Positions 23,069 to 35,813 of a stretch of 64,000 nucleotides of DNA are shown here, in pieces. Location of the stretch: assembly GCA_002245135.1 (NCBI GenBank), contig NGBS01000332.1, positions 1-64,000 on the forward strand, given 5' to 3'. Origin of the DNA: Proteromonas lacertae. Taxonomy: Eukaryota > Sar > Bigyra > Opalinata > Proteromonadidae. Every line of letters begins with the position of its first letter. Position 1 is the stretch's first letter. A model generated the notes under the pieces. The model saw only the letters and a list, made by a program, of their open reading frames with translations, was not told where the DNA came from and searched no databases. A program made the position numbers and the translations under genes.

Positions 23069-24927
23069 ATGAATACAAGTGAACCAAAGAAAGAATGTAA
23101 GTTATGATTTATTTAATTACAAATAGTGCCACGATTACAACTGATCTCATTGAGTAATACTGTATATATAAAGAAATTAAGTATTTAGGAATATGAAGTA
23201 TTTAATGGACCAATTGATTTAGAAGTTAAGAAAGATTATCATGTAGAAAAGAATGAAACAGTCGATATTGCAGTTACAAATCCTCTGGTAAGAAAATAAG
23301 AAAATATGTTGTTATAGAAACTACCAGAATTTAGTAAAGATGGTCACTACTTTTATACCTTAAATAAAGAAGTTTCGTTGAATGTATATGATGCAGAAAA
23401 CAATTTTTCTCTATTCTATTCAATACCCATCAAAATATTCAATTTTTCTGTAAGTCCTCATGGTACCTACGTTGTAACATGGAGTAAGCCTATAGAAAAC
23501 GAGCCAAACTTGATAATTTGGAATATAAAAACAAGTATATATTTCATAATTTTTATTAAGTAGATGAAAGAATAAGAGAATTCATTTTCAAGAAATACAA
23601 AGCTGAGACATGGCCAGTAATCCAATGGACAAATGATGAGAAATATTATACATATCAAACAACCAATACAATTACATTATACTCTACTTCAGCCAAAGAT
23701 ACATCATTACCATTACATTGTGAAGATGTTTTATCACATTCTATCGCACCAAATAGTGAGAATTGGAAAGTATAATTATTTATTTATATGTTTATTAGAT
23801 TGCTGCATTTGTACCTGAAAAGAAAGGTAAACCTGGGAAATTAATGATATTTGATTCAACTCATACAGTAGAACCATTGCTATGTGAAACATTTTTTAAC
23901 GCTGAAACTGTATATATATAATATTTTATTTTTTTATTAAGTGTAAATATTTATGGTCTCCAGATTGTACAAGACTAATATTCTTGATATTTACAGAACA
24001 TGATAAAGTATAAATATAAATATAAATATTATAACAATTAGACTGGAAAATCTTATTATGGTCAATCATCCATTTATTTAATGAATTTCGATAAAAAGAT
24101 TTCTCAAAGAATAAGTCAAACTAAAGATGGTCCAATCCACGATGTTCAATGGAATCCAAATAATAAAGATTTTATATTAATTGCAGGAACAATGCCGCCT
24201 GATATTTCATTATATAAAAGAGATGGAGATATTGAATTTCAATTTGGACAATGCAATAGAAATACTGTTATTTTCAGTCCACATGGAAGGTTTATATGTA
24301 TTGCTGGTTTTGGTAGTTTAAATGGAGATATTGATATTTGGGATTATAATAAGAAGAAAAGAATTTGTCCAACTTTTAAGTCAGAATATAGTTCACAAGC
24401 TAAATGGAGTGCTGATAGTCGATTTCTATTAACATCTGTTACTCGTCCAAGAATGAATATGGATAATAATTGGAAAATATATCGTTACAATGGTGAATTA
24501 GTGTATATCTATATATATATTCGTTATTTTTATTTTTATTTTGTAAAATAGATATGAACATCCTATTGATCCGTTATACTATATTAATTGGAAACCAACT
24601 GAAGTAAATGTTTATCCAAATAGACCTCAATCTCCACCAAAGAAAGATATTGCTGCTACTACAATTGGTGATTCTTCTACTGCATCTATTCCTGCCAGCT
24701 CCATCTGTACCAGAACCAAAGAAAGCGTATATTCCACCGCATTTGAGAGGTAAAATAAAAGAGAAATTAATTATATCTGATTCAGAGAAAAATCCACCCA
24801 AAAAAGTTGAAGTTGTTAAAAATACTGTATTTTTATCATTTTTATTATTATTTTATGTATATAGATTCCTGGTGCTGAATATGTTAAAAAGAAGAAGAGA
24901 AACAACAAAAAGAAAAATATACCTTAA
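23069..24927 (+). CDS. Translation initiation factor eIF2A (WD40 beta-propeller), one apparent frameshift
   Basis: About ten exons from ATG 23069 join through 28-50-nt introns into one protein. It contains SVSPHGTYVVTWSKP, a central propeller (QWNPNNKDFILIAGTMPP, SPHGRFICIAGFGSLNGDID) and RPRMNMDNNWKIYRYNGELV followed by YEHPIDPLYYINWKP. The C-terminus has KKAYIPPHLRGKIKEK and the basic end VKKKKRNNKKKNIP. These are hallmark eIF2A segments; the factor delivers Met-tRNA to some mRNAs. Between SSTASIPA and APSVPEP the frame shifts by one base at CCTGCCAGC (24691-24699), as if one C were extra. The protein is conserved on both sides, so an assembly indel is as likely as a true break. Confidence 0.88.
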
Positions 24928-25060
24928 AAAGAATATTGTTTAATTATTATTATTATTATTATTATTAAAATTGTTTGTTATAAATACATTAAGATTTAAT
25001 TTATATAAAAAATGATAGTTATTAAATGATAAATCTAAAAAAATCTAAATTACATCAATT

Positions 25061-26061
25061 TTATCCATTCATTGAAGCTGGAACAGAAGCAACATGAATA
25101 ATCTTTACATCAGATTCTTCAATAATTTCACTTGAATTTACAGCAGTATATTTTGAACTATAAATATTATATATATAATATATACTGTTGAATATCTATT
25201 CTTTTCAAATCATCAACTGTTGGTAACATTGTCTTACGAGGAGCTCTATATTGTGGAGGTTCACTTGCATCTTCATGAACTTTAATAGTTGAAGGAACAT
25301 CCATTGATTTTGCCTTTGAAAATGGTCTTGGAGTAATGATTGGCTGACCTTTTCTTATTCTATTATATATATATATATATATATATATAATACTCTTTAA
25401 CTGGTGATGATTTTTCATCATCTTCTACTGTTGTATAAAGGGTTATTTTCTTTAGTTTTTCTTTTTCTCTTGTTTTTTCATAGAATTCCTTCAAATAATG
25501 TGGTAGTTCTGGTTCTTCTCCCCAATCAGTTTGCCATTTAGATCCCTTCTAATGACATACCTGCTAGTTTTTTTAGACAGTATACCCATTTCTTTTTTGC
25601 TAGTGTTGTTTCACAATTAAACATAAAGTTACGAGATAAGGATTTGATTATAAACAATGTGCTAAAATGAGATTTTATTTCAGAGTTTATATGTCCAAAA
25701 TCTGTTCTTGGTTCTTCACCAATTTCTATCTTTCCTATTGGGAAATTTATTTTAAAATTTGCCTAATATTAAACAATAATAGTAATGTAATACTGCTGGT
25801 TCTATTATATCAGTTATTTCTTTTATGCATATGTAGTCAAGAGGATCAGTTTGTTTAGCTGGTCTGTAATATAAGAGATTATAAATATACTGTTTATCCC
25901 AGTAACATAAACATAACTCACCAACTCCTATATAACATACACTCACCCACCTAAAGAATAAATCTACTTAGATTATACCTTTTGTTCCAATTACCTCCCA
26001 TTAACGACTTATGACACTTTAATTTCTGCAAATAACCTTCCATTATCGGTTTAATACTCAT
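25061..26061 (-). CDS. PH-domain protein (about 283 aa), six exons, one apparent frameshift
   Basis: Exons are 25979-26061, 25891-25950, 25794-25863, 25394-25762, 25186-25359 and 25061-25157. The introns are 27-34 nt. Starting MSIKPIMEGYLQKLKC, the N-terminal part reads as a PH domain (EGYLQKL..., GNWNKRWVSV, GELCLCYWD, ending TTLAKKKWVYCLKKLAG with the invariant Trp in the last helix). PH domains bind phosphoinositides or proteins at membranes. The rest is a charged, probably disordered tail (TDWGEEPELPHYLKEFYEK). Exon phases only agree if one base is removed in exon 4. The GGG at 25544-25546 is the natural site. Confidence 0.75.
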
Positions 26062-26120
26062 ATTCTTTTAAATCTTTAGTATAACTGCTAAGATTAAAAA
26101 CGACTATAAATTTTAAAAAG

Positions 26121-27053
26121 ATGATAAAGAGGTTGTGTTGTATTGCTACGGTCATTATAATTATATCAATGGGTGCATTTGTTGCTACTATAATATTATT
26201 GACTGGAATTAGGAAGATAGATACAAATCATGTAGCAATCGTTTATAATAGGCTCACACAACATATTGACACGTCCCAAGTATACAAAGAAGGTACAAAA
26301 TATCTTGGACCATTTAGGTCAGTTATTCAATACCCTACAACTTACAGCACAATATCTTTGCTGGGAAAAAATGCAGTTGAATGTAGAACAGCGGATGGAT
26401 TAAAAATCACAATAGAAGTTTCTTTTCAATACAGACTAAACAGTACTTTAGAGAATATACTCTATATTTACACAACCCTTGGCGAAGACTATAGTTTAAC
26501 ATATTTATATTTAGCACAGGAATTAATCAGAGAAGTTGCCTCCAATTTTACATCCTTTGAATACTATAATATGTCAAATATAATAACAGAGAATATGAAA
26601 AATAGTTTAAACATAAGATTTTTGAATTATGGTGCTGATGTGAATAGTTTTCAACTTGCCTCCTTTACTGTACCTCAAGCATTTCTCGATGAACATGAAA
26701 GAACACAATCCGCAATTCAACAAGCTGAAACTATAATAAAGAAGAGGGAAAATGCAATTATACAAGCTGAATCAGATGTAAGGAAATCTGAAGAGGATGC
26801 GAAGATAATTATCGTTAATGGAAATGCGACGTCTATTCAAATCACCACAGAAGGTAATACACAGTCAAGCAGTATAATATCAGAAGTGTCTAGTGAAGTA
26901 CAATCATATACTGGATTAATTAAAGAATTGAACTTGGTATATAATGGTACAGTGGGAGGTGATGAAATTATTGCTTATAGTTGGATAGAGAATATGAGGA
27001 AAAGAAATAGTACAAAAGGAGCTATAGATTTAGGATATTTCGATATTGAGTGA
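26121..27053 (+). CDS. SPFH/Band-7 domain membrane protein (310 aa)
   Basis: Single exon, ATG 26121, 59 bp from the divergent PH-protein start. An N-terminal membrane anchor (VIIIISMGAFVATIILLTGI) is followed by an SPFH-type core (KIDTNHVAIVYNRLTQHID; GLKITIEVSFQYRL; LIREVASNFTSFEYYN). Then comes a long charged helix (AIQQAETIIKKRENAIIQAE) like the coiled coil of prohibitins and stomatins. These proteins scaffold membrane microdomains or control membrane proteases. Several N-x-S/T sites suggest the domain faces the lumen or outside. No intron. The exact subfamily is not clear. Confidence 0.8.
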   Translation: MIKRLCCIATVIIIISMGAFVATIILLTGIRKIDTNHVAIVYNRLTQHIDTSQVYKEGTKYLGPFRSVIQYPTTYSTISLLGKNAVECRTADGLKITIEVSFQYRLNSTLENILYIYTTLGEDYSLTYLYLAQELIREVASNFTSFEYYNMSNIITENMKNSLNIRFLNYGADVNSFQLASFTVPQAFLDEHERTQSAIQQAETIIKKRENAIIQAESDVRKSEEDAKIIIVNGNATSIQITTEGNTQSSSIISEVSSEVQSYTGLIKELNLVYNGTVGGDEIIAYSWIENMRKRNSTKGAIDLGYFDIE

Positions 27054-27167
27054 TATTTTATAGATGTGTAATTATTTATTTAAATAAATTAATAATATAT
27101 TTTTTTTAAATATTCTATATTTTGATAATAAAAAAGGGGGAAAAAAAAGACAACAAATTATAAATGC

Positions 27168-28487
27168 TTAAATCTCATGACTACAAAACAACAAGTCATC
27201 ACTTATTGAATAAATATTATACATATTCCTATTACTCCAACTCACTCCAGCTATTGAATCACAATGAACATCTGATAATGTAATAATCCCTTCATCATAA
27301 TTCTTTACATTTATAATACTTATATCACCGTTATTTTGTCCAACACTTAGATAATTACTATCAATACTAAATGATATATCATCTATAAACAAATAATAAT
27401 AATAATAATAATAAATACTTGCAAAATAACCACTTTCAGGAATTGTGAATATTTTACTATTTTTTCCATCTAACAGATGTGGAATTGACAAAATTGTAAT
27501 TTTATTATTGGTTGATAGAAAAGCTAATTTCATAAAATCGGGTGATATTTTCATTTTTACAATTTGTAGTCTATTGGTAGGAGATAATAATATTTCTGTT
27601 ACTGGTTGAACTTTCTTTTTGTGGGGAGCATAAATATTTCGAATATCCCATATTCTTAAATAACTATATAAAAATTATAAAAACAAAATATATATATATA
27701 TATATATATACTTATCACTTTCACCAATACTATATAACGTATTTCCATCATTTCCAAATATTGCAGAATTAACAGTAATTGATGAAATTTCATTTTTTAT
27801 CTTTTTACTATTATTTCGTTCTTTAGTATTATTTGAATCATGAGGATTATTGATTGATGTTATTATCATTGGTTCTATAATTAAATAATAATTAATACAT
27901 ATACTTTGTCTTATATCCCATAATTTTATAGTTCCATCTTTTGATGCTGATGATAATAAATCTATAATAAATCTATTAAATATTAATTATACGATAATTC
28001 TTTTTATAATAATCTACAGATTTAATATCTGATGTATGTTCTTTAAACGTGTATAATTCAGTAAAAGATTCATATTCCCATATCTTCACTTTACAATCAC
28101 ATGAATATGTACAAAAATAATAATCATTATTAAACCAAAAACATCCTCTTACTGCTGTTAAATGTGGTTGCTCATGTCTCAAATAGCAAACTGCCTCACT
28201 ATCATCATACAGACTATATTGATCAAATATGTACAAATCTCCTGAATCTGTTGGTATAGCAATTTGTTCATTTCTTAAAATATTTTGCGAAACACTCAGC
28301 GAATATGGACATCCTTTTGGAATACCTATTTTATTTGCTTTATATCTATAAAATTGAATATCATTTTGCACATTCTCTAAATCGATAATTAATAATTTAT
28401 ACTTATATTAAATAGCGGTTTATTGTTTTTAAATACAACATTATATGGAATTATATCATATTTAGATTCTAAATGCTTCATAGCCAT
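27168..28487 (-). CDS. WD40 protein, Cdt2/DTL-like (about 385 aa)
   Basis: Six exons from ATG 28487 (MAMKHLESKYDIIPYN). The first intron is 28377-28402 (26 nt). WD40 blades are visible: NDYYFCTYSCDCKVKIWEYE, LLSSASKDGTIKLWDIR, YLRIWDIRNIYAPHKK and YLSVGQNNGDISIINV. Two carry the WDxR box used by DDB1-binding substrate receptors. The IWDIRN...P order with the following blades resembles Cdt2/DTL, the CRL4 ubiquitin-ligase receptor that targets Cdt1 and other PCNA-bound proteins. I am sure of WD40 and less sure of Cdt2; another DCAF-type WD40 protein is possible. The start is 49 bp from a divergent gene at 28537. Confidence 0.6.
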
Positions 28488-28536
28488 AGAAAAAGGCAAA
28501 GTAAATTGTAGAGTCTCAAGCCAAACCTATAATTAA

Positions 28537-28956
28537 ATGGCTCAAGTATTCATTATGTAGCATCTATTTGTAGGGCTTACCAAAACAATTGAAAGCTAAA
28601 GTAGCAAAGAAAGAGGGAGCAAGGAAAGCCAAATCAAAAATGACAAAAGTGAAAAAGAGTATTAACATTATTTTAATAATAAACTAGACAAAAAGATGAC
28701 TCCACACAAACTAAAAGAAATTCAATATCACAAAGTCCAGAATGAAATAACAAAAGCATTGAATAAGAATATAGAAGAAGTAATAGCTTCAAAAGTGATT
28801 CAAGCATCAGAGAAACTAACATTGCGTGATTTGAAAGAGAAAGGTAAAGTTAAATTAGCAAAAGCTAGAGAAATGACAAAAGAAAAAGAAATGAAGAAGA
28901 AAGCTCGTGTTGTGAATAAGACTGTTGAATATCAACAACCATTAACTATAACATAA
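28537..28956 (+). CDS. UPF0390 (C19orf53/LYDG10-like) small basic protein (120 aa)
   Basis: Three exons: 28537-28545, 28574-28658 and 28688-28956, with 28- and 29-nt introns. The first exon encodes only MAQ; joined it reads MAQGLPKQLKAKVAKKEG. The family signature is MAQG followed by Lys-rich sequence, a central TPHKLKEIQ part and a helix (ITKALNKNIEEVIASKVIQA). These small nucleolar-like proteins have no firm function. A start at the internal Met in exon 3 would miss the conserved MAQG. Confidence 0.75.
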
Positions 28957-29177
28957 TTGTGTTTTTGTTTAGTTCATTTTTCTCAAACACCAACAATAAA
29001 ACATATAAGCAAATTAATAAGGAAAATTAAAAACATACATTTAAAAATTGAACCAACTATTCTATTCTATCAGGAATCACTAAATTGTTAAAAATTACAT
29101 TAAGTTAATTAAATCCATCAAGAATAAAATAATATTAAAGACATATATATATATACAATCACATTATTCTTTCTTTT

Positions 29178-31345
29178 CTAACTCTGACCTGCATTACTAT
29201 TATTATTATCTTCTTCTTCTTCTGGAGAAGATTCAGGTAAGATTAACGAATCAACTATCACTGGCTTCGTTTCACCTGTACTTACATCTACAGTATTTGG
29301 TCGAGGTGGTAATATACTGTTACTATTGCTATTCGTTAATATATTATTATGACTACGAATTGGCAAAGATTGGACTGCCACCTATACTTTGTTCTAATAT
29401 TGATTCAGTTATTCGATTATTATTATTATTATATAATTAATACCAGCAGCTACAGCGGGAACTCGTAATGGTGGTAGTTGTATATTACGAATATGAACAG
29501 GTGTGTCTGCATTAGGTGTGCTGATATATAATAAATTGGTATTACTACCTGGTGGTTGTTGATTTTGTCTTTGTTGTTGTTGTTGTTGTAATGATGATGG
29601 TGGTTGAAGTTGTGGTAATGGAATATTATTATTATTATTATTACTTCCTGTACTATTATATGGTCCAATTTGACCAGTAGAAGGTGAAAACATCTTACTA
29701 TTTCCACTATTCAATGTCATTGTACTTGCAGTTGTTGTATTTGAATTAAGATTGGTAGTTGAAGATGGTAAAGTACTACCACTCATTACTGTCGTATGTG
29801 ATTGTATACTTGCCATTGTCATCGTGGAGACTGTACTAATGCTATGAGTTGGTTCAGGAGCTATTGCACTCTTCTTTTTATTAGGTTTAGTTGGAGGTAA
29901 AGATGAAACTATTGTACATCCTTCACAATTTTGATGTTTTAATAATAATTGTTGTTGTTGTTGCTGCTGATGTAAGGATGGAGTTGAGGATAATACAGCT
30001 CCTATTAGCCTATTAGTTTCATTATTATTATCTATAGAACTCTTCAATAATGATTCTTTCTTTACACTATTACTTCCACCATGTATTATCATTGTATTAT
30101 TTCTTAATGACATTGGTTTATCTTTTTCATCCATATCTTGAGGTTGAATTGGTACATATGATATTCTTTCAATATCTGTCCTTGTATTACTTCTACTACC
30201 AACATCTGGCGCGACTGGAGCGCTCTTTTGATTGGCGGAAAGAATCCATAAACCAATTAGAGTGATGATAATAGCAATTGGAAACATGATACTTTGAGTT
30301 TCGTTAAAACTTTGAACTTCTTTGAAGTAGATTGCACCACTTAGGATTGTTCCAATAATCCAAACACTATAATTTATATTATATATATATATATATATAT
30401 TCATACGTTTGATATAGTGGAACAACTATACTAGCTGCATATTTTGCTAATCCTCCATTCAAAAATTTAACTTGTAACAAACCACTCACCATTAACGCCA
30501 ACATCATTAAATATGTCTCAAATCGAGTAAATGCAGTAAAATTTCCACTAAAAATAAGTGTAACAATTACACTTGCAGATTTAGCTAATAATGTGGTAAA
30601 ACCACCATATAGACCACCTGTAGCACCATACAGTATAGGATGAAGCTATTAAATAAATATTAAACTATATATACTTTTAATAACAACTTAATCTTCTTAA
30701 TTAATTCAACTCTAGTATGCTTTAAAAGTTGAGTTATTGCTGCTATAGCACACATAAAAATCAAAATTACACTACCTAAACTACACAAATACGCTATAGT
30801 AATCTTATCATTGTATAATTCTATTAATCCATCGAGATCATGCTCAGTCTCATCTCGAGAGCCAAATACTATAGCTAACACAGCACCCACTACAATAATA
30901 ATTATAGATACAATATCCAACTTGGATATTTTTTCATGTAAAACTAAAAATGACAGTATTGTATTAAACACCAATGTAACTGCAGCCATTGGTGCTAGTA
31001 GTGATGAAGGCGCTAATGAATAACTTACTATTAATATAAACAATGAACAAAGTATACCAACATCTAATAACGCTGAAATACCCATTAAACATATACCAAC
31101 ATACCACATCCAATACCAAAAAATAATTTTTGGCATTACTTCTGGTGGGTGATCTTCTTCTGGGTTATCAAGTATATACAACTCCCTTTCTTGTCTTTTT
31201 GTTTCAGTCTCTTTATCTCTCTTTATATATGCTATTTTTTGCTAAACAATAAATTTACTGTAAATACTAGAATCATTCCTGTAGATGAGAGAAAAGTACC
31301 TACTAAAGCAACTAAAACACCAAATATTGCGGAGCCAATCTGCAT
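29178..31345 (-). CDS. NIPA-like magnesium transporter with long Asn/Gln/Ser-rich tail (about 665 aa)
   Basis: ATG at 31345; exon 1 encodes MQIGSAIFGVLVALVGTFLS and ends at a 26-nt intron. The membrane part has about nine helices in the NIPA (DUF803) pattern: SYSLAPSSLLAPMAAVTLVF, LVLHEKISKLDIVSIIIIVVG, LYGATGGLYGGFTTLLAKSA and FKEVQSFNETQSIMFPIAII. NIPA proteins carry Mg2+ across plasma or endosomal membranes. About 300 residues of low-complexity tail follow, with poly-Gln and poly-Asn runs (TGSNNNNNNIP). The last intron (about 69 nt, ending CAG at about 29382) is my best joining to the EEEEDNNNSNAGQS end. Confidence 0.75.
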
Positions 31346-31845
31346 AAGTGTTTTATTTACTCAATAATAGTATTGAGATGAAAATAGATGAAAAGAAAAC
31401 TATTTAAAAAAACGAGAGTTAATCTAACCGTTACATTAAAACACTCAAATTCAGGCGAAGAAGTGATGGTTGTAGAAGTAGTACTTTGTAGTAGTAGTTA
31501 TTAGCAGAGAGTACATCACATTTGTAAGTCCATAATGTAAAGAAATGGCCATGTCGTTGAATTCGAGGTTTAAAGTTAAAAATAATATGTATTATCGAGT
31601 AATGAGGTAGAATGAGATGAATAAAGATAAGTTTGTTAGTTTTAATAATGTCCAACCCTTTTAAAAGCAGTAATTACACATAATAGTCTTAATGCATTTT
31701 GCGTAATTATTATGAAATTATTACTATGAATTCATAATACGATTTATCTAGCTATTTTTATAAAATGATTTTTGAAGAATCAGCTTGAGGTTTGAAAATC
31801 TTTTTTTTCCTGCTTATTATTAACAAGGTAGTTATTTGTGTTAAA
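31346..31845. other. Intergenic region between divergent NIPA and Hsp70-like genes
   Basis: No gene that I can support. It holds T-rich runs just upstream of the ATG at 31846 (TTTTTTTTCC at about 31801-31810), possibly promoter. Confidence 0.4.
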
Positions 31846-34800
31846 ATGAGTAAAAGTAGTATATTTTAGTGTTTTATAAATCACATATTAGATAATCAAA
31901 GAATTTACGGAATAGATTTGGGTGGATATACTGTTTCGATTGTAACAAAAATTAAAAATAAATTAACAAATATTGTAAATCCTTTTGGTGAAATTTTGAC
32001 AAAGTATATTAACATTATCACGTTTTAGTCTTACAGTCACATATGACGGGAAAGAACTCAAGTTTGGTAAAGCTTCAGAAAAATTTGTATAGTTATTAAT
32101 ATAATAAATAGTTATTAAACTATCCTAACACCACTTTTACTAATTTGAAGGAATTTTTTGGATATGAATTTGGTAAACACACTCCAGATATAGATTCTAT
32201 TTATTCTTACTTTTATCCATGTGTTGTTACATTTAAATCTGGTGAATTACACTATCAACTACCAAATACTATTCCTAACGTTTTAACAGACGATGAATCT
32301 TCTTTTGCAATATCTTATATATTTAAATCATTTATTCAATACATCAAAACTTCTATTATTCCAGAAAAGAGCTTAAGCAAAACAAAACAAATTGTTTTTT
32401 CTGTATATTATATATTTTATATTCATTTATTATCATGTAATAGTATCCAGCTTATTATTCAAAGAATCAATTAATGAAATATGAAACACTATTAAATGAT
32501 GTTTTCACTGAAAAAACAGTTGAAATAATACCAGAATATTTAGCTAATACATTATATTATGTTAATTCAATTAAATCTTCAAGTTCTGATGTAGAAGAAT
32601 GTAAATATGTAGTATTAATAGATATAGGATATATAACATGTAATTCTACTGTTGTAAAATATAATAATGTATATATATCTATTATTTCATATAGAATTCA
32701 TGTAAAATATTGTCACACAGTTATACGAAGGAAATAAGTGGAAGATTAATCGATAATTTGATATGTGATTATATGTTCAATCAGTATGAATCAAAATTAG
32801 ATAGAAAAGATGCACAAATATATTTAAAAGTGAAAAATGAAGTAATTACAGCAAAAGAGAAATTGTTTAGTAATGATAATATAGACAAAATAAAAATTCT
32901 ATTCGATTTGTATAAAGGAGAATCATTTGAAACTTCGTTAAGTATAGATGAAATTAATTCATTACTAACAATAAGAAATATGTATAATATATTAATAAAT
33001 GTAATAAAAGATTCAATAATAAATTCAAAAATTGAAAAAGAAATATATTCTCAATTGAATATTGCATTAGTAGGTGGTATATCTCAGCTTCATTTATTTC
33101 ATACTAAAATATTATCATTTTTCAATACAGAAATGAATAATTATAATGATTTAATAGTCAATAATGATAATAGTGTCAGTATTGGATGTTATCTATATGG
33201 AACAATTGTTCAAAATAAATGGAATTATAATATTGAAGGAAATGTAATTATTCCTCAATTAGTAGAATATAATCCATCTTCAACAAATATTACTCCAATT
33301 TTAAAGACAAGAAAGACTCTAGATGTGAATGAATTGAATATTTCATTAAAAGCATTTGATATTAATCCTCCATCATTATATAATAATAATAAAAATGATA
33401 ATATAAATAAGTCAAATTCTAAGTTTCATAAATCTCCACCTTCTTCTATGAAAAAGAGTATTGATAATAATAATAATAGTAGAAATATTAAATCAAATGT
33501 ATATATTTTGATATTGTTAAAAATTATTTATAGCAATTGATCCAAAAGACAAGAAATGAAATGATTGAATATATCAAAGAGAGATTGTATTGATTTTTTT
33601 AAATATATATATTCATATTTCTAATAGAGAATATATTCAACATTTACTTCAACAAAATCCAAGTTTATATTCTTATTTACAAATTCCTGATATTTTAATC
33701 AGCTTAAAAACACATAGTCTTATAGTAATAAGTGGATTTGAGAATTATCCAAAGAATATTCTGAATTCTATTTCATTGGCTATAGAAAATGTAGAACAAC
33801 AAATTAATGTATTTTTTATTAATATTATATATTGATCAATATTATATAGGAATTATCAGTTGATGAAACAATGAGTGAATCAACAGTTGCAAGTAATGAT
33901 TCTTCTTCATTTTATTATGATTATGATGATGATGATGATTCATTGTCTATTATATCTGATATGGATTTAACTACTTCACTAAGTATAAGAAGTCCACCAA
34001 AATATTCTGTATATATATAAAAATAATGAATATTATAATAATGATTAGACTCAATTATCACCAGATTCTATATTATTGATAGAAATAATTACATTTAAAT
34101 TGTATATATTTGTAATTATATTAATATAGAAATTCAATTCATGATGTTCTTAAAGATTATCCAACTCTCTATTATAAATTATCAATTCCATCTATTCTTA
34201 TTAATCCCAAAACTAATCGTTTAATCATTGGAAAGAAATTAGAACTTCAATCATCAGAGAAACTTAATAATATTAATAATGCTTTAGATTTACTTCTCAA
34301 GCAAATTCCTGTATAGTTATAATATTTTATAATCATTATTGTATTATATAGAAAGATACACAATTGACTTATCATTCTCCACATAGTAATAAGAAAAATA
34401 TAATACACACTGATGAATCTAATAGTGTTGATAAAACAAAAGATTCAACAGAAAATGAAATTATATCAGATAAAAATCGCCTATGTGATGAAATCCAAAC
34501 AAAATTAAATTCAATTCACAAAATAGTGAAGAAATATAACAATATTATCAATCAAATCATTATTCCTTCAATTCTATTAAATCCAAAAACAAATACATTA
34601 ATTGAAGGAAAAGGATTGAAATTTCAACCAATAGAATCACTTATAGTAATAACTCATTCATTAGATAATGTTTCTATACAAATATCTGTATAGTTATCTT
34701 TAATATATATTGTTTATTATTATAGTCAAAAATCAATCACATGTGTTTGAATGAACAAATCAAGGAAAAACTAACAGAATTACACAATATATTTAGTTCT

Positions 34801-35724
34801 CATCCATCTATTTATACTCAAATACAAATTCCTGATATATTGATATCACCAAAGACTAATTATTTAATGACAGATAGATCAATAGATGTACAAAAGTATG
34901 ATAAATTGGTGATAATTAAAGAAGCTATTGATGATTTAATGCCAATAGTAAAAGTATATATATATATATATATATATATTCTTTTTTAGAACAAATTAGA
35001 AGTTATAAATCTGATAAAATCAATTAGAAATAAACTATCTCCTATACACACAATATTTAATCAACATCCTTCACTTTATTCTAAACTAATTATTCCTCCA
35101 ATATTAATCAGTAACAAAACAGGAAATTTGATTATAGGAAAAGGATTATCGTTTCAAACACCAGAAATACTTGATGAAATAGACAAATCATTGGATATAT
35201 TATTAAAGAATATTATTAATTATTCGAAAAGTGTGAAGAATAATTCTCAAAGTCAATGTTCTTCTATTAATACAACTCCATTAGTGTTTAATAATCGAAA
35301 GTCATTAGAAAAAGATAAAGAACAACAGAATATAAGTAAAATATAGTAATAATGATGAAATATCAATGATTTTACCACCAAATGAACCATTTTTAAGTAG
35401 TGAAACTAGTTCAATAGCTGAAAAAGGCAAAACAAATAATAATAAACCAATAAAAAGAGAGAGTTATAAAACTCCATTATTATCAATAAGAAAACAAATT
35501 TATAATGATGAAAAAGAGAGTAATATCAAACTAGTAAGGGTTAAATTGGGTGATGTAGTAGAGTCTGAAATAAATAATGCAATATATAAGCCATGTATTG
35601 TCAAAGGAGTGTATGAGTATAATTTATTTAATTGATTTTATATTGTTATAGTAATTATTGTACAGTAGAGTATAATGGTAAGAAATTCTTTAATATACCA
35701 ATATTTAAGGTTAAATTGGTATAG
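31846..35724 (+). CDS. Hsp70-like ATPase domain fused to about five copies of an unrecognised repeat
   Basis: About 15 small exons join from ATG 31846. The first part has the three actin/Hsp70 nucleotide motifs: phosphate-1 IYGIDLGGYTVSIVTK, phosphate-2 YVVLIDIGYITCN (GGGT is not conserved) and adenosine motif NIALVGGISQLHLFHTKIL. Weak phosphate-2 suggests slow or no ATPase activity. After a Ser/Asn linker, five repeats follow, each about 60-70 residues, with the core IPDILISLKTHSLI, IPSILINPKTNRLI, IPSILLNPKTNTLI, IPDILISPKTNYLM, IPPILISNKTGNLI (starting near 33648, 34131, 34480, 34735, 34993). Each is preceded by a P..Y helix and followed by a leucine-rich helix. A final part ends FNIPIFKVKLV. 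A +1 shift near 35345 separates it; without that the protein stops at 35346. Confidence 0.7.
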
Positions 35725-35813
35725 AATAGAGATTATTGTAAATCATTTATGTTAATCTATGTAAAACATTCATTTTTATATTATAGTAATATATATTATA
35801 TCTTATTAATTAT

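Noticed and set aside
34950-34978. TA-dinucleotide tracts as microsatellite features
   Set aside because: Most lie inside introns as normal TA-rich intron bodies (for example here and at 27689-27710), so they are not listed separately.
25544-35350. Programmed +1 frameshifting at stop codons, as in Euplotes
   Set aside because: In eIF2A the shift must lie about 20 codons before the stop, no common slip motif is seen, and one EF-hand gene lesion is in the other direction.
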